Positions 1-9,288 of a stretch of DNA of 64,000 nucleotides are shown here, piece by piece. The DNA is taken from the NCBI RefSeq assembly GCF_010119225.1, contig NZ_WNKF01000005.1, positions 124,001-188,000 of the forward strand. The letters run 5' to 3'. The notes under the pieces are model-generated. The model had not been told where the DNA came from, ran no database searches, and saw only the letters and a list, made by a program, of their open reading frames with translations. Position numbers and translations under genes: made by a program. Each line of letters begins with the position of its first letter. Within the stretch, counting starts at the first letter, position 1. The DNA is from Cyclobacterium roseum. Its GTDB lineage: Bacteria > Bacteroidota > Bacteroidia > Cytophagales > Cyclobacteriaceae.

Positions 1-872
1 ATACTCACAAACCCAAAATAAACCTTGTAAAACTGGTTTTTATCATTCTGTATCTTGGAAAAAGATGGAAAAAATACACTTTGGATTACCATATTAATTA
101 AATTATTGGGAACATCCTGAATTTTCTTAGCCTGATAGAAAAAACCCACCTGGGAGACGGAAAAATAAGTACCAATGATCAGTTGGTAAATGTTATCAAA
201 TGCAGAATTAAGTACAGAAGCAATGGTCGTATTTACCCCAAAGCCAAATAGTTCTCTAAAGGATTTAATATTAAATCTAAACGACAACATAGCGCCTTCG
301 AAGCCCCATAGAATTAAGGTCATAAATAATGAGGTGAAAACCTGTACAAAAATTAAAGACCACACCTCTGCTCCAAAATAAGCACTAACGATTCCTATCG
401 ATGATCCAAATAATACCGCAAAAAATCTATAAATAGCTTTCTGGCGGAATCGTAAACTTTTAAGTAACCTCGCATTTTGGATTATCTGAAATGAATTGAT
501 AATTAAAATAAAGGATGCCCCAATTAATAAATATTCCAAAGTTGGATCTTGGTAAAACGAGGCAATAGATCCGGAAAATAGAAAGATTAAAAAGAATAAA
601 ACTAAACTTACTACTAAGTTAAAAATAAAAACAGTGGAATAGTCAATCTGCCTGGTGTCTTCCTTCCGTATCAATGCCCCGGAAAACCCACCTTCGGTCA
701 ATACATTGGATACCGTTATGAAAAACATAATGATGGCTACCTTTCCAAAATCCTCCGGAGACAACAGTCGCGCAAGCCAAATGTTTGTAAGCAGTACAAT
801 TACCAGCGTAATCAATTGGCCTAACGCAGTCCAAAACGAGCCTGAGATGATTTTTCTTACTAAAGAATTCAA
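1..872 (-). CDS. Wzx-type polysaccharide flippase (3' part outside window)
   Basis: Reading the minus strand from about 872 gives an open frame of 290 codons that runs off the window. The product is very hydrophobic, with repeated membrane helices and the early motif LGQLITLVIVLLTNIWLARL followed by SPEDFGKV. This pattern is typical of MOP-superfamily oligosaccharide flippases (WzxC-like), which move lipid-linked sugar units across the inner membrane. It is the last visible gene of locus A, after the Wzz-type and SLBB genes. The start is awkward: the only nearby ATG (883-881), which has AGGA in front, reads MLNF and stops. The flippase frame opens just after a TAG and offers only a TTG at 872. 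Either TTG is used or a one-base frame error is present. Family call is firm; the exact start is not. Confidence 0.8.
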   Translation of the reverse strand, partial: MNSLVRKIISGSFWTALGQLITLVIVLLTNIWLARLLSPEDFGKVAIIMFFITVSNVLTEGGFSGALIRKEDTRQIDYSTVFIFNLVVSLVLFFLIFLFSGSIASFYQDPTLEYLLIGASFILIINSFQIIQNARLLKSLRFRQKAIYRFFAVLFGSSIGIVSAYFGAEVWSLIFVQVFTSLFMTLILWGFEGAMLSFRFNIKSFRELFGFGVNTTIASVLNSAFDNIYQLIIGTYFSVSQVGFFYQAKKIQDVPNNLINMVIQSVFFPSFSKIQNDKNQFYKVYFGFVS

Positions 873-1047
873 AAATTTAACATTGATGTCCTAAAAATAC
901 TCTTTAAGCTAGTTCAAAGGGCTTTTCGAAATATGGAAGGCAAAAAGGTGTGTTTATCAAATGTTAAACTAACTGAATTATAAAAAAATAGATCAGCTAA
1001 AAAACCATGAGATGAATCGTCAAAACCACCGAAAATCACTTTGAAGG

Positions 1048-2160
1048 CTATACCTTTTCCCATTCTTCTTTCAAGCCACGCAGGGTTGAGGTACCGAAGA
1101 CTACGCCTAAGGCGACAACTAAACCTACAAAGGTAAAAACGATTAAAATCAAAGGCCTTTTAGGTGCTGATTTTTCAGCGGGAACTGTCACTGGTTCGAT
1201 TATAGAAAAAACAGGGGTATCTTTAGATACTTGGAGTTTTGCTTGTTCAAGTTGTTTGGCTAGTTCTGTGTAGATATTAAATGCAAAATTGTATTCGGCC
1301 TCAAGTCGTTGTAATTCGTTATTCACAGATGCAGAAACTATATTTTGATTCCTGTCTCTAAAATTAGAAAGTTCGGCTTGAATTTTTTGAAATTCTTCCT
1401 TTTTTTCTTCAAACTGGGATTCAGTAAATTTCAATTGTTCCCTTGCATTCTGAATTTTATAAGCAATGACTTCTTTTTGCAGGAGACTCTCTGTAAATTT
1501 CGCCATCTGGGCCGCCATTTTCGGATCAGGCATTATAAAAGATATAGAGGTAAATCCCTCTTTATCGTTTGATTTAACTTCCAATTGACCTTCCAATCGT
1601 TTAAATAAGTCATAATCCTCTTTACTCACGATCATTAGATTCTGGTCCGAAGCAGAGGAATCTGTGATGGGTGAATCATTTCGAAAAACTTTGATAAGTT
1701 TTCCCGGTAAACCTAAGGTATATTCCTTTACTATGCCCAAGATGCCAGGAGAATATATTTGTGTATAATATTTCTTATAGGTAACTTTTTCATTGGACCC
1801 GGGCAGTGAAATTTCTGCATCCAATAACATCTTTCGAAATGGAACAGAAGAAACTAATTTAGGGTACAAAATGGGAGGTATTTCAGATCCGCCGGACACC
1901 CCACCTAGGTTGATCCCTGCAAGGGAGGCCAACCCGCTAAGACTGCTCCCATTTTTTCCTGATTCGGCTGTCTGAGGAACAAAAGTTGAAGAAGCTGTAT
2001 ATTCCTTTTGCGAAAGTAATGCAACTAACAACCCGATCACCATAAAAATAAGTGTAATAGAAATAATCAGTCTACGGCTTATCCAAACGGCTTTAACCAG
2101 ACCAATGAGGTCAATTTCATAATCCTCTTTCTCTTTATACTTTTTATCAAGTTTTGACAT
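1048..2160 (-). CDS. Wzz-type chain-length determinant protein
   Basis: The 370-residue protein has the classic polysaccharide co-polymerase plan. A short cytoplasmic N-terminus is followed by a membrane helix at about 31-50 (LIISITLIFMVIGLLVALLS). A periplasmic domain follows, with a coiled-coil-prone stretch at about 230-310 rich in E, K and Q. Next comes the proline-rich motif PVTVPAEKSAPKRP and a second membrane helix at about 336-356. Such inner-membrane proteins set chain length and link polymerisation to export. There is no fused kinase domain, unlike the locus B protein at 19382. It lies 102 bp downstream of the SLBB export gene and about 175 bp upstream of the flippase, which suggests one transcription unit driven from the promoter near 4992. 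Confidence 0.9.
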   Translation of the reverse strand: MSKLDKKYKEKEDYEIDLIGLVKAVWISRRLIISITLIFMVIGLLVALLSQKEYTASSTFVPQTAESGKNGSSLSGLASLAGINLGGVSGGSEIPPILYPKLVSSVPFRKMLLDAEISLPGSNEKVTYKKYYTQIYSPGILGIVKEYTLGLPGKLIKVFRNDSPITDSSASDQNLMIVSKEDYDLFKRLEGQLEVKSNDKEGFTSISFIMPDPKMAAQMAKFTESLLQKEVIAYKIQNAREQLKFTESQFEEKKEEFQKIQAELSNFRDRNQNIVSASVNNELQRLEAEYNFAFNIYTELAKQLEQAKLQVSKDTPVFSIIEPVTVPAEKSAPKRPLILIVFTFVGLVVALGVVFGTSTLRGLKEEWEKV

Positions 2161-2262
2161 CTATTGACCTTAGTAGTTAACTTTTTGTCTATCCGGTTTA
2201 TTATTGCTCTTGACTATTTAAAGGAAACAAACCAAAATGAAACGTCGATAAACGTTACTTTT

Positions 2263-4869
2263 TCACCTGGAAACCCTATCCACCAAGATAGCCAGGGTAG
2301 CCAGACTGGAGGCCAGGCCAATCCAACTCTGCACGGACATTGGCTGCTGATCCGGCTTTCTTGGAACAATGATTTCAGCCCCCGGCTCGATCTTAGGATA
2401 CACATTGAAGAAGAGAAATTTCTTCGTTCTTTCCACATCCCCATTCGCATAAACCACGTAGGATCCGGCTTTCCTGGATTTTTCAGTAAAACCACCGGCA
2501 TTTGAAATGTAGTTTTTGAATCCAGCACTTGCCCGGTACCTGGTAGTAGTCGGATAGAGTAGTTCGCCCCGCATCCGAACCGTCTGAAGTTCTTTGGGTA
2601 TCGAAAGGACATCCCCCTCCTGAAGAATGAGGTCATTCGAGCCACCTGGATTTTGAAGTATAGCCATCAGATCGATTCCTACCATTTCCAAGGTCTTGAT
2701 TTCAATTTCCACCGAATCTCGTTCAACAATCGATTCGATCGTCTGTTTCCTGAAATCATCAGAAATCAAGTTACCGTCATTTTCGGCTTGATCATCCCCT
2801 TTTTCACTGATTTCCCGTTCAATTCTTTCTAAGAATATCCTATCAAATTCCGTGTGATCCAAACTATCTCTTAGAATATTATTTTTTACTGAAACCAGGT
2901 TTCTAGTTTCGATTTCTTTTTCACTTGGGACCTCAAAAAACTCATTCCTTCTGATTAACGTGGCACCTTTGATATAGGCAAACTGGTTAAGACCTCCAGC
3001 TCTTGCCAGCAGATCGGAAATTCTCTCATTGGCATTGGCGATGGCGTATTCTCCGGGATAGGTAACTTCCCCTTCTACCCTCACCAGTTCTTCTCTCTGA
3101 AAACCGGGGCTTCGCCGAACAATTACATGATCAAAAGGCTGCAACTCCAGATCCGAATTTTCACCATTGATTTTTAGATTTTTATCAATGTCAATGCGAA
3201 TGATCTCTGCCAGCTTTCCAGAAGCGTCATCTTTCACCCTTCTTGCAATTTCTATCTGGGAGGAGGTTGCCGATTCCTTAAAACCACCTGACCGAAGCAC
3301 CAGATCTTCAACGGTCATATTCTCGCCAAATGTAAAGGCCCCCGGCCTATTTACTTCACCGGATATCTTTACAAAATACTCCTCTCTGATATCGTAAATA
3401 CTGGCTATATTGAGTACATCTTCACTTTGCAATGCCACATCTTCGGCTTCCCCATTCACGATGGCTTCAATATCCAATGGCAGAATTTCAAGGGAAAAAT
3501 CCCGTTGGTTTCGATACAAGGTTGCCCGATTTAGAAACGCATCTCCCCTAAGGCCATCCGCCTTTTCAATAAGTTGGGTCACCGTCATGCCAGGCTCCAA
3601 TGAAAAGGTACCCGGTCGCATCAGGGCACCGGAAATCTGTACCCTGTTTGTAAATCGGTCAAGGATTTCACCCACTCTGTAAACATCTCCGTCCTGAGGT
3701 ACAAAGACTTCAAAATTAGCCGCATCCACATCTTCTATCTTCCGTTCCGTAGCGGTGTTGCGGGTAATCGTAATCCGCTCTTTATAGGCATCCCCTCTGA
3801 ATCCTCCTGCAAATGCGATCAGATCGGCCAAATTTTCACCAGGCTCCATTTCAAAAAGCCCTTCTCTCCGAACCGGACCCATTATTTCTACTCTGTTTCG
3901 GACCGGGGGTACAATTACGACATCGCTGTCCTTGAGCGTTATGCTACTGGTGTTTTTTCCACTGACCAAAAAATCGTACACATCAATTTCTGTCAAAAGC
4001 TTGTTGTCTCTATATACCTGAATATGTCTAAATGAACCGTCCTCATTGGGCCCGCCTGCTACAAAAAGGGCATTGAAAGGGGAAGCAAACGAGGGCAACT
4101 GGTAATTGCCCGGCTGATTAAGTTCTCCAACGAGCGCCACCGACACGGTTCTTATATTACCTAATCGCAACTCCATAAAGGTGTTGGGATCCGCCCCTGC
4201 CAAGCCGGAGTAAATTTGAGTCAACGCTGATTTTATTCTCGCGGTGGCGGCGGCAATCGTCGACCCGCCTACCTGTATAGGTCCGATGTTAGGAATCAAA
4301 ATATACCCTTCCGGATTCACGCTTAGATCATACGACTGTTGCGAGGCTCCATACACATCGATCAACAATTGGTCTCCTCCACCGACGGTATAACTGGGAG
4401 GGGTGGGGATATTGAGGCTAGGATTAAAATTGAGTTCTTTGTTGTAAAACAGGGTATACCCGAATATCTTTTTTTGTTTGGGCGTTAATTTATAGAAAGG
4501 ATCCTTTTCTCTGAAATCGTTGAAGAGGCTGTCACTTACGATTCCCTGCACTTGTCTGCCTCGGTTGGCGCCCTCCGAAGAGCTGTCGCCAGAGGATATT
4601 CCTCCGCTTCTTAAGGTGGCAATACGCTGTTGCAATTTTGAAATTTCGCTCATCGGCAAGCCTCGTTCCCGGGCCACCGCAATGAGCTGTTGTTCATTCA
4701 TTCCCGAGGCCTCAGCTCTTTTGATCAACTGCTCTATTTGTGCATCTGAAAGGTCATCGGCCCGCACATTTTGAATATCCTGAAGGGATTGAGCCATCAA
4801 AAACCCATGGATGGAGACGAAAAATAAAACGAATAGAAGTTTTATGAGGCAAAAACGATTGATTTGCAT
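2263..4869 (-). CDS. Polysaccharide export protein with six SLBB domains (Wza-like)
   Basis: The 868-residue secreted protein has a signal peptide (LLFVLFFVSIHGFLMAQ) and then an alanine/glutamate-rich helical segment at about 30-100 with several helix-turn patterns. A polysaccharide export (Poly_export) domain sits near 150-230. Six SLBB-type units follow, each starting with a G-x-V/L-x-x-P-G-like strand and ending with AGG or DGL plus a phenylalanine or alanine turn. A final hydrophobic helix (SWIGLASSLATLAIL) could cross the outer membrane as in Wza. Wza itself has fewer SLBB domains and is about 380 residues, so this is a large Bacteroidota form. I chose ATG 4869 because the longer frame begins with GTG and the ATG gives a better signal peptide. 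No lipobox cysteine is seen. Confidence 0.9.
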   Translation of the reverse strand: MQINRFCLIKLLFVLFFVSIHGFLMAQSLQDIQNVRADDLSDAQIEQLIKRAEASGMNEQQLIAVARERGLPMSEISKLQQRIATLRSGGISSGDSSSEGANRGRQVQGIVSDSLFNDFREKDPFYKLTPKQKKIFGYTLFYNKELNFNPSLNIPTPPSYTVGGGDQLLIDVYGASQQSYDLSVNPEGYILIPNIGPIQVGGSTIAAATARIKSALTQIYSGLAGADPNTFMELRLGNIRTVSVALVGELNQPGNYQLPSFASPFNALFVAGGPNEDGSFRHIQVYRDNKLLTEIDVYDFLVSGKNTSSITLKDSDVVIVPPVRNRVEIMGPVRREGLFEMEPGENLADLIAFAGGFRGDAYKERITITRNTATERKIEDVDAANFEVFVPQDGDVYRVGEILDRFTNRVQISGALMRPGTFSLEPGMTVTQLIEKADGLRGDAFLNRATLYRNQRDFSLEILPLDIEAIVNGEAEDVALQSEDVLNIASIYDIREEYFVKISGEVNRPGAFTFGENMTVEDLVLRSGGFKESATSSQIEIARRVKDDASGKLAEIIRIDIDKNLKINGENSDLELQPFDHVIVRRSPGFQREELVRVEGEVTYPGEYAIANANERISDLLARAGGLNQFAYIKGATLIRRNEFFEVPSEKEIETRNLVSVKNNILRDSLDHTEFDRIFLERIEREISEKGDDQAENDGNLISDDFRKQTIESIVERDSVEIEIKTLEMVGIDLMAILQNPGGSNDLILQEGDVLSIPKELQTVRMRGELLYPTTTRYRASAGFKNYISNAGGFTEKSRKAGSYVVYANGDVERTKKFLFFNVYPKIEPGAEIIVPRKPDQQPMSVQSWIGLASSLATLAILVDRVSR

Positions 4870-4991
4870 CCTTGACTTTTTTCTTTGGTACACAGGACAA
4901 TAATTAAAGACAAAGCTTCGCTTCCTCAGTCACATAATTGCGACAGAGTGAACCGCAAAATTCCTAATTTATTCTTTGATAAATATTCGCA

Positions 4992-5023
4992 CAAAGGTAG
5001 TGATTCCATTTGGAATAACGCAA
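4992..5023 (-). promoter_or_regulatory. Promoter for the SLBB export gene
   Basis: On the minus strand TTG (5023-5021) is followed 21 bases later by TACCTTTG (4999-4992), a match to the Bacteroidota TAnnTTTG -7 box with its -33 TTG. It lies about 125 bases before the ATG at 4869 and just beyond the terminator that closes the gmd unit. This fits a second transcription start inside locus A. Confidence 0.6.
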
Positions 5024-5082
5024 ACTGACCTTTAAATATGAACACCTAGTAAACGGTGGCTTGGTCCCATTATTTTGAACAT

Positions 5083-5117
5083 AAAAAAAGGCGGAATTAA
5101 AATTCCTCCTTTTTTTC
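5083..5117 (-). terminator. Terminator after gmd
   Basis: An 11-bp stem (5088-5098 with 5101-5111, one G-T pair) has a 2-base loop and is flanked by A and T runs on both sides, so it could act in either direction. It follows the gmd stop by about 26 bases and separates the nucleotide-sugar genes from the export genes. Confidence 0.75.
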
Positions 5118-5142
5118 ACTTTCATTTAATCCTTTTTAGCCG

Positions 5143-6282
5143 TTACTCCGCCTGATTCAGTACCTTATGGCCACCCTTCATTAAATGGATATCCCGCTTG
5201 AATAAGTTCACATCTGACAAGACCATATCCTCTACAAGCATCTTTAGGTCATACTTTGGCTTCCAGTCTAGTTTGGTCATCGCTTTCGTCGGATCCCCAA
5301 TTAACAAATCCACTTCGGTGGGCCTGAAATAAGCCGGATCAATTTTAACCAGCACGTCGCCTTTTTTTACTTTGAAATGGGAGGTACCAAGTATATCAAA
5401 GGCTTTTTCCTTATCGATTTCTACCAAAATCCCCTTCTCATTTATTCCTTCTCCTTCAAAGGCCAGCTTAAAACCTACTTCATCAAAAGCCATTTTAATA
5501 AAATCCCTCACTTTGGTGGTCACACCCGTAGCGATGACGTAATCTTCTGCCTCATCCTGCTGCAAAATACGCCACATGGCATCTACATAATCTTTGGCAT
5601 GCCCCCAATCCCTTTTGGCATCCAGGTTCCCCATGTACAGATCATGCTGCAAGCCCAAGGCAATCTTTGCTACCGCCCGCGTAATTTTTCGGGTTACGAA
5701 GGTCTCCCCTCTCAGCGGTGATTCGTGATTGAATAAGATTCCATTACAGGCATACATGCCGTAAGCTTCCCGGTAGTTAACCGTGATCCAGTAGCCGTAC
5801 AACTTGGCTACGGCATAGGGAGATCGCGGATAGAAAGGCGTGGTCTCCGATTGGGGTACTGCCTGAACCAATCCGTAGAGCTCAGAGGTGGAAGCCTGAT
5901 AAATCTTGGTTGATTTCTCCATCCCCAACAAGCGCACGGCCTCCAATATTCGTAAGGTTCCTACGCCATCCGCATTGGCCGTATATTCCGGAGTATCAAA
6001 ACTTACCTTTACATGACTCATAGCGGCCAGATTGTAAATTTCATCCGGTTTGGTTTCCTGAATGATACGGGTCAGATTCATGGAGTCGGTGAGATCCCCA
6101 TAGTGTAAAAACAATCGCTTATTGTCGTCATGCGGATCCTGATACAAATGGTCAATCCTATCCGTGTTGAAAAGTGAGGCCCTTCGTTTGATGCCGTGTA
6201 CAATGTACCCCTTGGACAATAAAAGCTCGGCGAGATAAGCGCCGTCCTGGCCGGTAATTCCTGTAATTAACGCCGTTTTCAT
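5143..6282 (-). CDS. gmd: GDP-mannose 4,6-dehydratase
   Basis: This 379-residue short-chain dehydrogenase converts GDP-D-mannose to GDP-4-keto-6-deoxymannose, the first committed step to GDP-L-fucose. The N-terminus has the NADP-binding glycine motif [12 protein letters not shown] and the GDP-mannose dehydratase signature [16 protein letters not shown]. The catalytic tyrosine and lysine are in [13 protein letters not shown], and the conserved STSELYG is also present. Length is normal for the family. It follows fcl by 36 bases in the order manC-fcl-gmd, so the three genes form a GDP-fucose supply operon, closed by the hairpin at 5083-5117. The start ATG is at 6282. Confidence 0.97.
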   Translation of the reverse strand: MKTALITGITGQDGAYLAELLLSKGYIVHGIKRRASLFNTDRIDHLYQDPHDDNKRLFLHYGDLTDSMNLTRIIQETKPDEIYNLAAMSHVKVSFDTPEYTANADGVGTLRILEAVRLLGMEKSTKIYQASTSELYGLVQAVPQSETTPFYPRSPYAVAKLYGYWITVNYREAYGMYACNGILFNHESPLRGETFVTRKITRAVAKIALGLQHDLYMGNLDAKRDWGHAKDYVDAMWRILQQDEAEDYVIATGVTTKVRDFIKMAFDEVGFKLAFEGEGINEKGILVEIDKEKAFDILGTSHFKVKKGDVLVKIDPAYFRPTEVDLLIGDPTKAMTKLDWKPKYDLKMLVEDMVLSDVNLFKRDIHLMKGGHKVLNQAE

Positions 6283-6318
6283 AGAGTGTATATTATAATT
6301 GCTATTAAAAATAATTGA

Positions 6319-7272
6319 CTAGTTTAATTTGACCTGTTTAATGCGGTCGACATTTTCAAGAAACCAGGTATACGTTTCCTGAATCCCCTGCTCCAGGCCA
6401 ATGGTAGCCTGCCAGCCGGCTTCTTTCATTTTACTGACATCCATTAACTTCCTGGGCGTTCCGTCCGGCTTACTACTATCCCAGATGATTTCGCCCTGAT
6501 GACCGGTGATTTTCTGAATCAATTCGGCTAGCGATTTGATCGTCAGGTCTTTTCCGGTACCCACATTGTACAGATTATCCGTAAAGGTATTTTCCAATGC
6601 AAAACACACCGCATCTGCCATGTCATTTACATGTAAAAACTCGCGAAGCGGAGCACCGGTTCCCCATAACGTCACCGGAATATTTCCATTGATCTTAGCC
6701 TCGTGGAACTTTCGAATCATTGCCGGCAGGACATGAGAGGTTTCCAGATCAAAATTATCGTAAGGTCCGTACAAGTTGGTAGGCATCAGGCTTACGAAAT
6801 CTTTTCCATACTGCTTCCTAATAGCCTCGCAAGCTTTGACTCCTGCAATTTTTGCCAGGGCATACCATTGATTGGTAGGCTCCAGCGAGCCGCTTAGTAA
6901 GACATCCTCCCGAAGCGGTTGGGGGGCTAGTTTGGGATAAATGCAAGAACTACCCAGAAAAATAAACTTTTCTACGCCATTTTGTAGGGAAGAATCAATC
7001 AGGTTATTTTGAATAATGAGATTGTCCATTAAGAATGGATAGGGATAATTGTTATTTGCCATGATGCCCCCTACCCTGGCTGCGGCATCAATGACAATGG
7101 CCGGACGTTCATGCTTGAAAAATCGCTGGACCTCCAACTGATTTTTTAAGTCAAGTTCCTTGCTACTAAGGCCTACTAATTGTTGGTAGCCCTTCTTCTC
7201 CAGGGCTCTCCAGATGGCTGAGCCTACCATGCCTTTATGTCCTGCGATGTATATTTTGGCTTGTTTATGCAT
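6319..7272 (-). CDS. fcl: GDP-L-fucose synthase
   Basis: The 317-residue epimerase-reductase carries out the two last steps to GDP-L-fucose, acting on the product of Gmd with NADPH. Visible marks are the N-terminal nucleotide-binding loop GHKGMVGSAIWR, the GSSCIYPKLAPQPLRED motif with the catalytic serine and cysteine, and the catalytic tyrosine-lysine pair in WYALAKIAGVK. Length matches the E. coli family (about 320). It begins 7 bases after manC ends, which points to translational coupling. The presence of gmd next door makes GDP-fucose, rather than another deoxysugar, the likely product. Confidence 0.96.
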   Translation of the reverse strand: MHKQAKIYIAGHKGMVGSAIWRALEKKGYQQLVGLSSKELDLKNQLEVQRFFKHERPAIVIDAAARVGGIMANNNYPYPFLMDNLIIQNNLIDSSLQNGVEKFIFLGSSCIYPKLAPQPLREDVLLSGSLEPTNQWYALAKIAGVKACEAIRKQYGKDFVSLMPTNLYGPYDNFDLETSHVLPAMIRKFHEAKINGNIPVTLWGTGAPLREFLHVNDMADAVCFALENTFTDNLYNVGTGKDLTIKSLAELIQKITGHQGEIIWDSSKPDGTPRKLMDVSKMKEAGWQATIGLEQGIQETYTWFLENVDRIKQVKLN

Positions 7273-7279
7273 TGGGTAC

Positions 7280-8275
7280 TTAGTTTAATAGTCCGGGATT
7301 TTCTTTTTCCAATTTCTCGTACACCTTTTTAACGTCCTGCGCATTGGCCCGGTTCAATACCAAAATGGCATCTGCTGTTTCCACCAATACCAGATCCTGT
7401 ACCCCTACGAATTCCACGTGTTTCTCTCCCGTTCCCAAAACCAGGTTCTTCCCCTTTCTTTCCTTACTATCTTCCGGAAAATAATCAAACAATGCCTCAA
7501 ATGATCCCATATCAGACCAGGTAAAAGTGGAGGGAACCACCCTGATTTTATCAGACCTTTCCATGACCGCATAATCCACACTAATAGAAGGAATTTCCAT
7601 GCTTTGTTCTTTAGGTAGAAAACCCTCCTTTGCCTGACCCAGTGCTTGCTTGGATTTTTCATAAACCTCGGGTTCATGCATTTGGAGCTGCTTGAGATAG
7701 GTTTCCGCCGTGAAACAAAACATTCCACTGTTCCACAAAAAATTACCTTTTTCCAAAAACTCCCTGGCAGTGGCTAAATCGGGTTTTTCTCTAAAACTTA
7801 ACACCTCATTTTCCTGGTGTTCGATGTACCCGAAACCCGTTTCCGGACGGCTTGGCACCAAACCAAAAGTCACCAGAAACCCTTTTTGAGCCAAATTCAC
7901 CGCCTGGGTCAGTGCGGCTTCGTATCTTTTTTGATCCCCTATCAAATGGTCCGAGGGGGTAACCAGCATCACGGAGTCCGCAGGTAAGGAAAATGCAGCA
8001 AATGCAATGGCCGCAGCTGTATTTCGGGGGCTTGCTTCTACCAATTCCTGGAAAGGGATGTTTTTCTCATTTAAAATTTGCCGGGACAGGTGGTAATTAT
8101 CCACCCCTCCCACTACCATGACCTGGTCACAGATGGTTGCGTTCCGTAGCACCGTTTTTTCAAAAAGAGACTGCTCCTCAAAAATGGGCAAATATTGTTT
8201 TGGTTTGCTTTTTCTGGAAAGAGGCCAAAGCCGGCTACCTACTCCTCCAGATAATACCACATTGACGATTTTCAT
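7280..8275 (-). CDS. manC: Mannose-1-phosphate guanylyltransferase
   Basis: This 331-residue nucleotidyltransferase makes GDP-mannose from mannose-1-phosphate and GTP. The signature loop LSGGVGSRLWPLSRKSKPKQ is at residues 8-27. FREKPD (the FVEKP motif, lysine conserved) and NSGMFCF follow in order. It is the short, single-function form: the C-terminal cupin isomerase domain of the roughly 470-residue bifunctional enzymes is absent. Mannose-6-phosphate isomerase must therefore be encoded elsewhere. It is the first gene of the manC-fcl-gmd operon, with a 380-bp AT-rich region upstream shared with the divergent upxY-like gene. Confidence 0.95.
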   Translation of the reverse strand: MKIVNVVLSGGVGSRLWPLSRKSKPKQYLPIFEEQSLFEKTVLRNATICDQVMVVGGVDNYHLSRQILNEKNIPFQELVEASPRNTAAAIAFAAFSLPADSVMLVTPSDHLIGDQKRYEAALTQAVNLAQKGFLVTFGLVPSRPETGFGYIEHQENEVLSFREKPDLATAREFLEKGNFLWNSGMFCFTAETYLKQLQMHEPEVYEKSKQALGQAKEGFLPKEQSMEIPSISVDYAVMERSDKIRVVPSTFTWSDMGSFEALFDYFPEDSKERKGKNLVLGTGEKHVEFVGVQDLVLVETADAILVLNRANAQDVKKVYEKLEKENPGLLN

Positions 8276-8657
8276 GCGTTAAGTTTTTGCTTTAGCTCCA
8301 CAAACCCAAGTCCAACGCTCAGGTTAGAATTTACAAAATATAATTCAATTAATAAACACAAAGACATTGACTGGACAGACTTTTATTGCGGTCATAAAAA
8401 TAAAACTTAAATAATTGCTGTTAAGTTTGTTGTAAAGATGCAGCTTTTACTATCCGATTTACAAGCCAAAAGTAAATAAAAAAAAATAAAACGTTAAAAA
8501 ATTATCTAAAATACACTTTAATAATTTTAAAAATCATTTCATTTGATTTAAAATTCCTGTCAAAAGAAAAAAGGGACGAAACAATGAAAAATTAGTAAGC
8601 CAATAATTAAATGATACCCAAAAAATTCGGTAATTTCGACTTTTAACCCTCGAATAT
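8276..8657. other. Divergent intergenic region between manC and upxY-like gene
   Basis: These 382 AT-rich bases separate two divergent genes and must hold both promoters. I see no full TTG-N19-TAnnTTTG pair in either direction. The best plus-strand candidate is TAATTTCG at 8631-8638, 20 bases before the upxY-like ATG, which lacks a clear -33 TTG. An 8-bp inverted repeat lies at 8403-8428. No open frame of note is present. Confidence 0.6.
8403..8428. repeat. Inverted repeat in the manC/upxY intergenic region
   Basis: AAACTTAA (8403-8410) and TTAAGTTT (8421-8428) form a perfect 8-bp inverted repeat around a 10-base loop. Its A/T content makes a strong RNA hairpin unlikely, so a protein-binding site in the divergent control region is the better guess. 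Confidence 0.4.
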
Positions 8658-9164
8658 ATGACTGAAAAGTTGCACTGGTACGTCATGTACACGGCTCCCA
8701 GAGCGGAGAAAAAGGTAGCACAGCGATTAAAAGAAAAGGAAATTGAAGTTTACTTGCCTATCATTGATGAGGTCCGGCAATGGAGCGATCGAAAAAAAAA
8801 GGTGCAAAAGCCACTATTTAACGGGTACCTCTTTGTACATACCAGCAAAGAAAGGCTTTGGGAATCCTTACAGGTGAGTGGTGCGGTAAAATTCATTAAT
8901 TTTTCCGGGGAACATGCGGTGGTTCAGCAACATGAAATTGATGCCATCCAACGCGTAATAGAAACCGGTGTGGCCGTGGAAGTGGACACCGGAAACATCG
9001 AACAGGGAGAAATGGTCCATATCCTGGGAGGTCCCCTGCAGGGATTAAAGGGCGAATGTATCCAAAAATCCAACCAGGATTATTTCATCATTCGCATTCC
9101 AAGTATCAACCAAAGCATGCTCGTGAAGGTGCCTCGCAAATTTTTGGAGGTGATCCGCGAATAA
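8658..9164 (+). CDS. UpxY/NusG-family transcription antiterminator
   Basis: The 168-residue protein has an N-terminal NGN domain (about 5-105, beginning WYVMYTAPRAEKKVAQRL) and a C-terminal KOW motif (GEMVHILGGPLQGLKGE, about 118-135). This is the plan of NusG paralogs. In Bacteroides the UpxY proteins of this group are encoded first in capsule operons and let RNA polymerase read through the long, terminator-rich leader. Here the gene is divergent from locus A and about 10 kb ahead of locus B, so it is not co-transcribed with either. Which locus it serves is open. It is too short and too diverged at the N-terminus to be the housekeeping NusG. Confidence 0.88.
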   Translation: MTEKLHWYVMYTAPRAEKKVAQRLKEKEIEVYLPIIDEVRQWSDRKKKVQKPLFNGYLFVHTSKERLWESLQVSGAVKFINFSGEHAVVQQHEIDAIQRVIETGVAVEVDTGNIEQGEMVHILGGPLQGLKGECIQKSNQDYFIIRIPSINQSMLVKVPRKFLEVIRE

Positions 9165-9288
9165 TAATACCAAATCCTTAACAATCACCCTTGTTTTTTA
9201 ATAACTTCGCCAAATTATAGGCCTGTTTCTTTTTATTATATTAAATAAAGTGCAATGGGCATCTTATAGACACTTAACCTGCTTTCTG

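Noticed and set aside
2214-2645. 143-codon minus-strand frame inside the SLBB gene region
   Set aside because: It overlaps the SLBB gene on the same strand in another frame and shows no domain; the SLBB frame explains the sequence.
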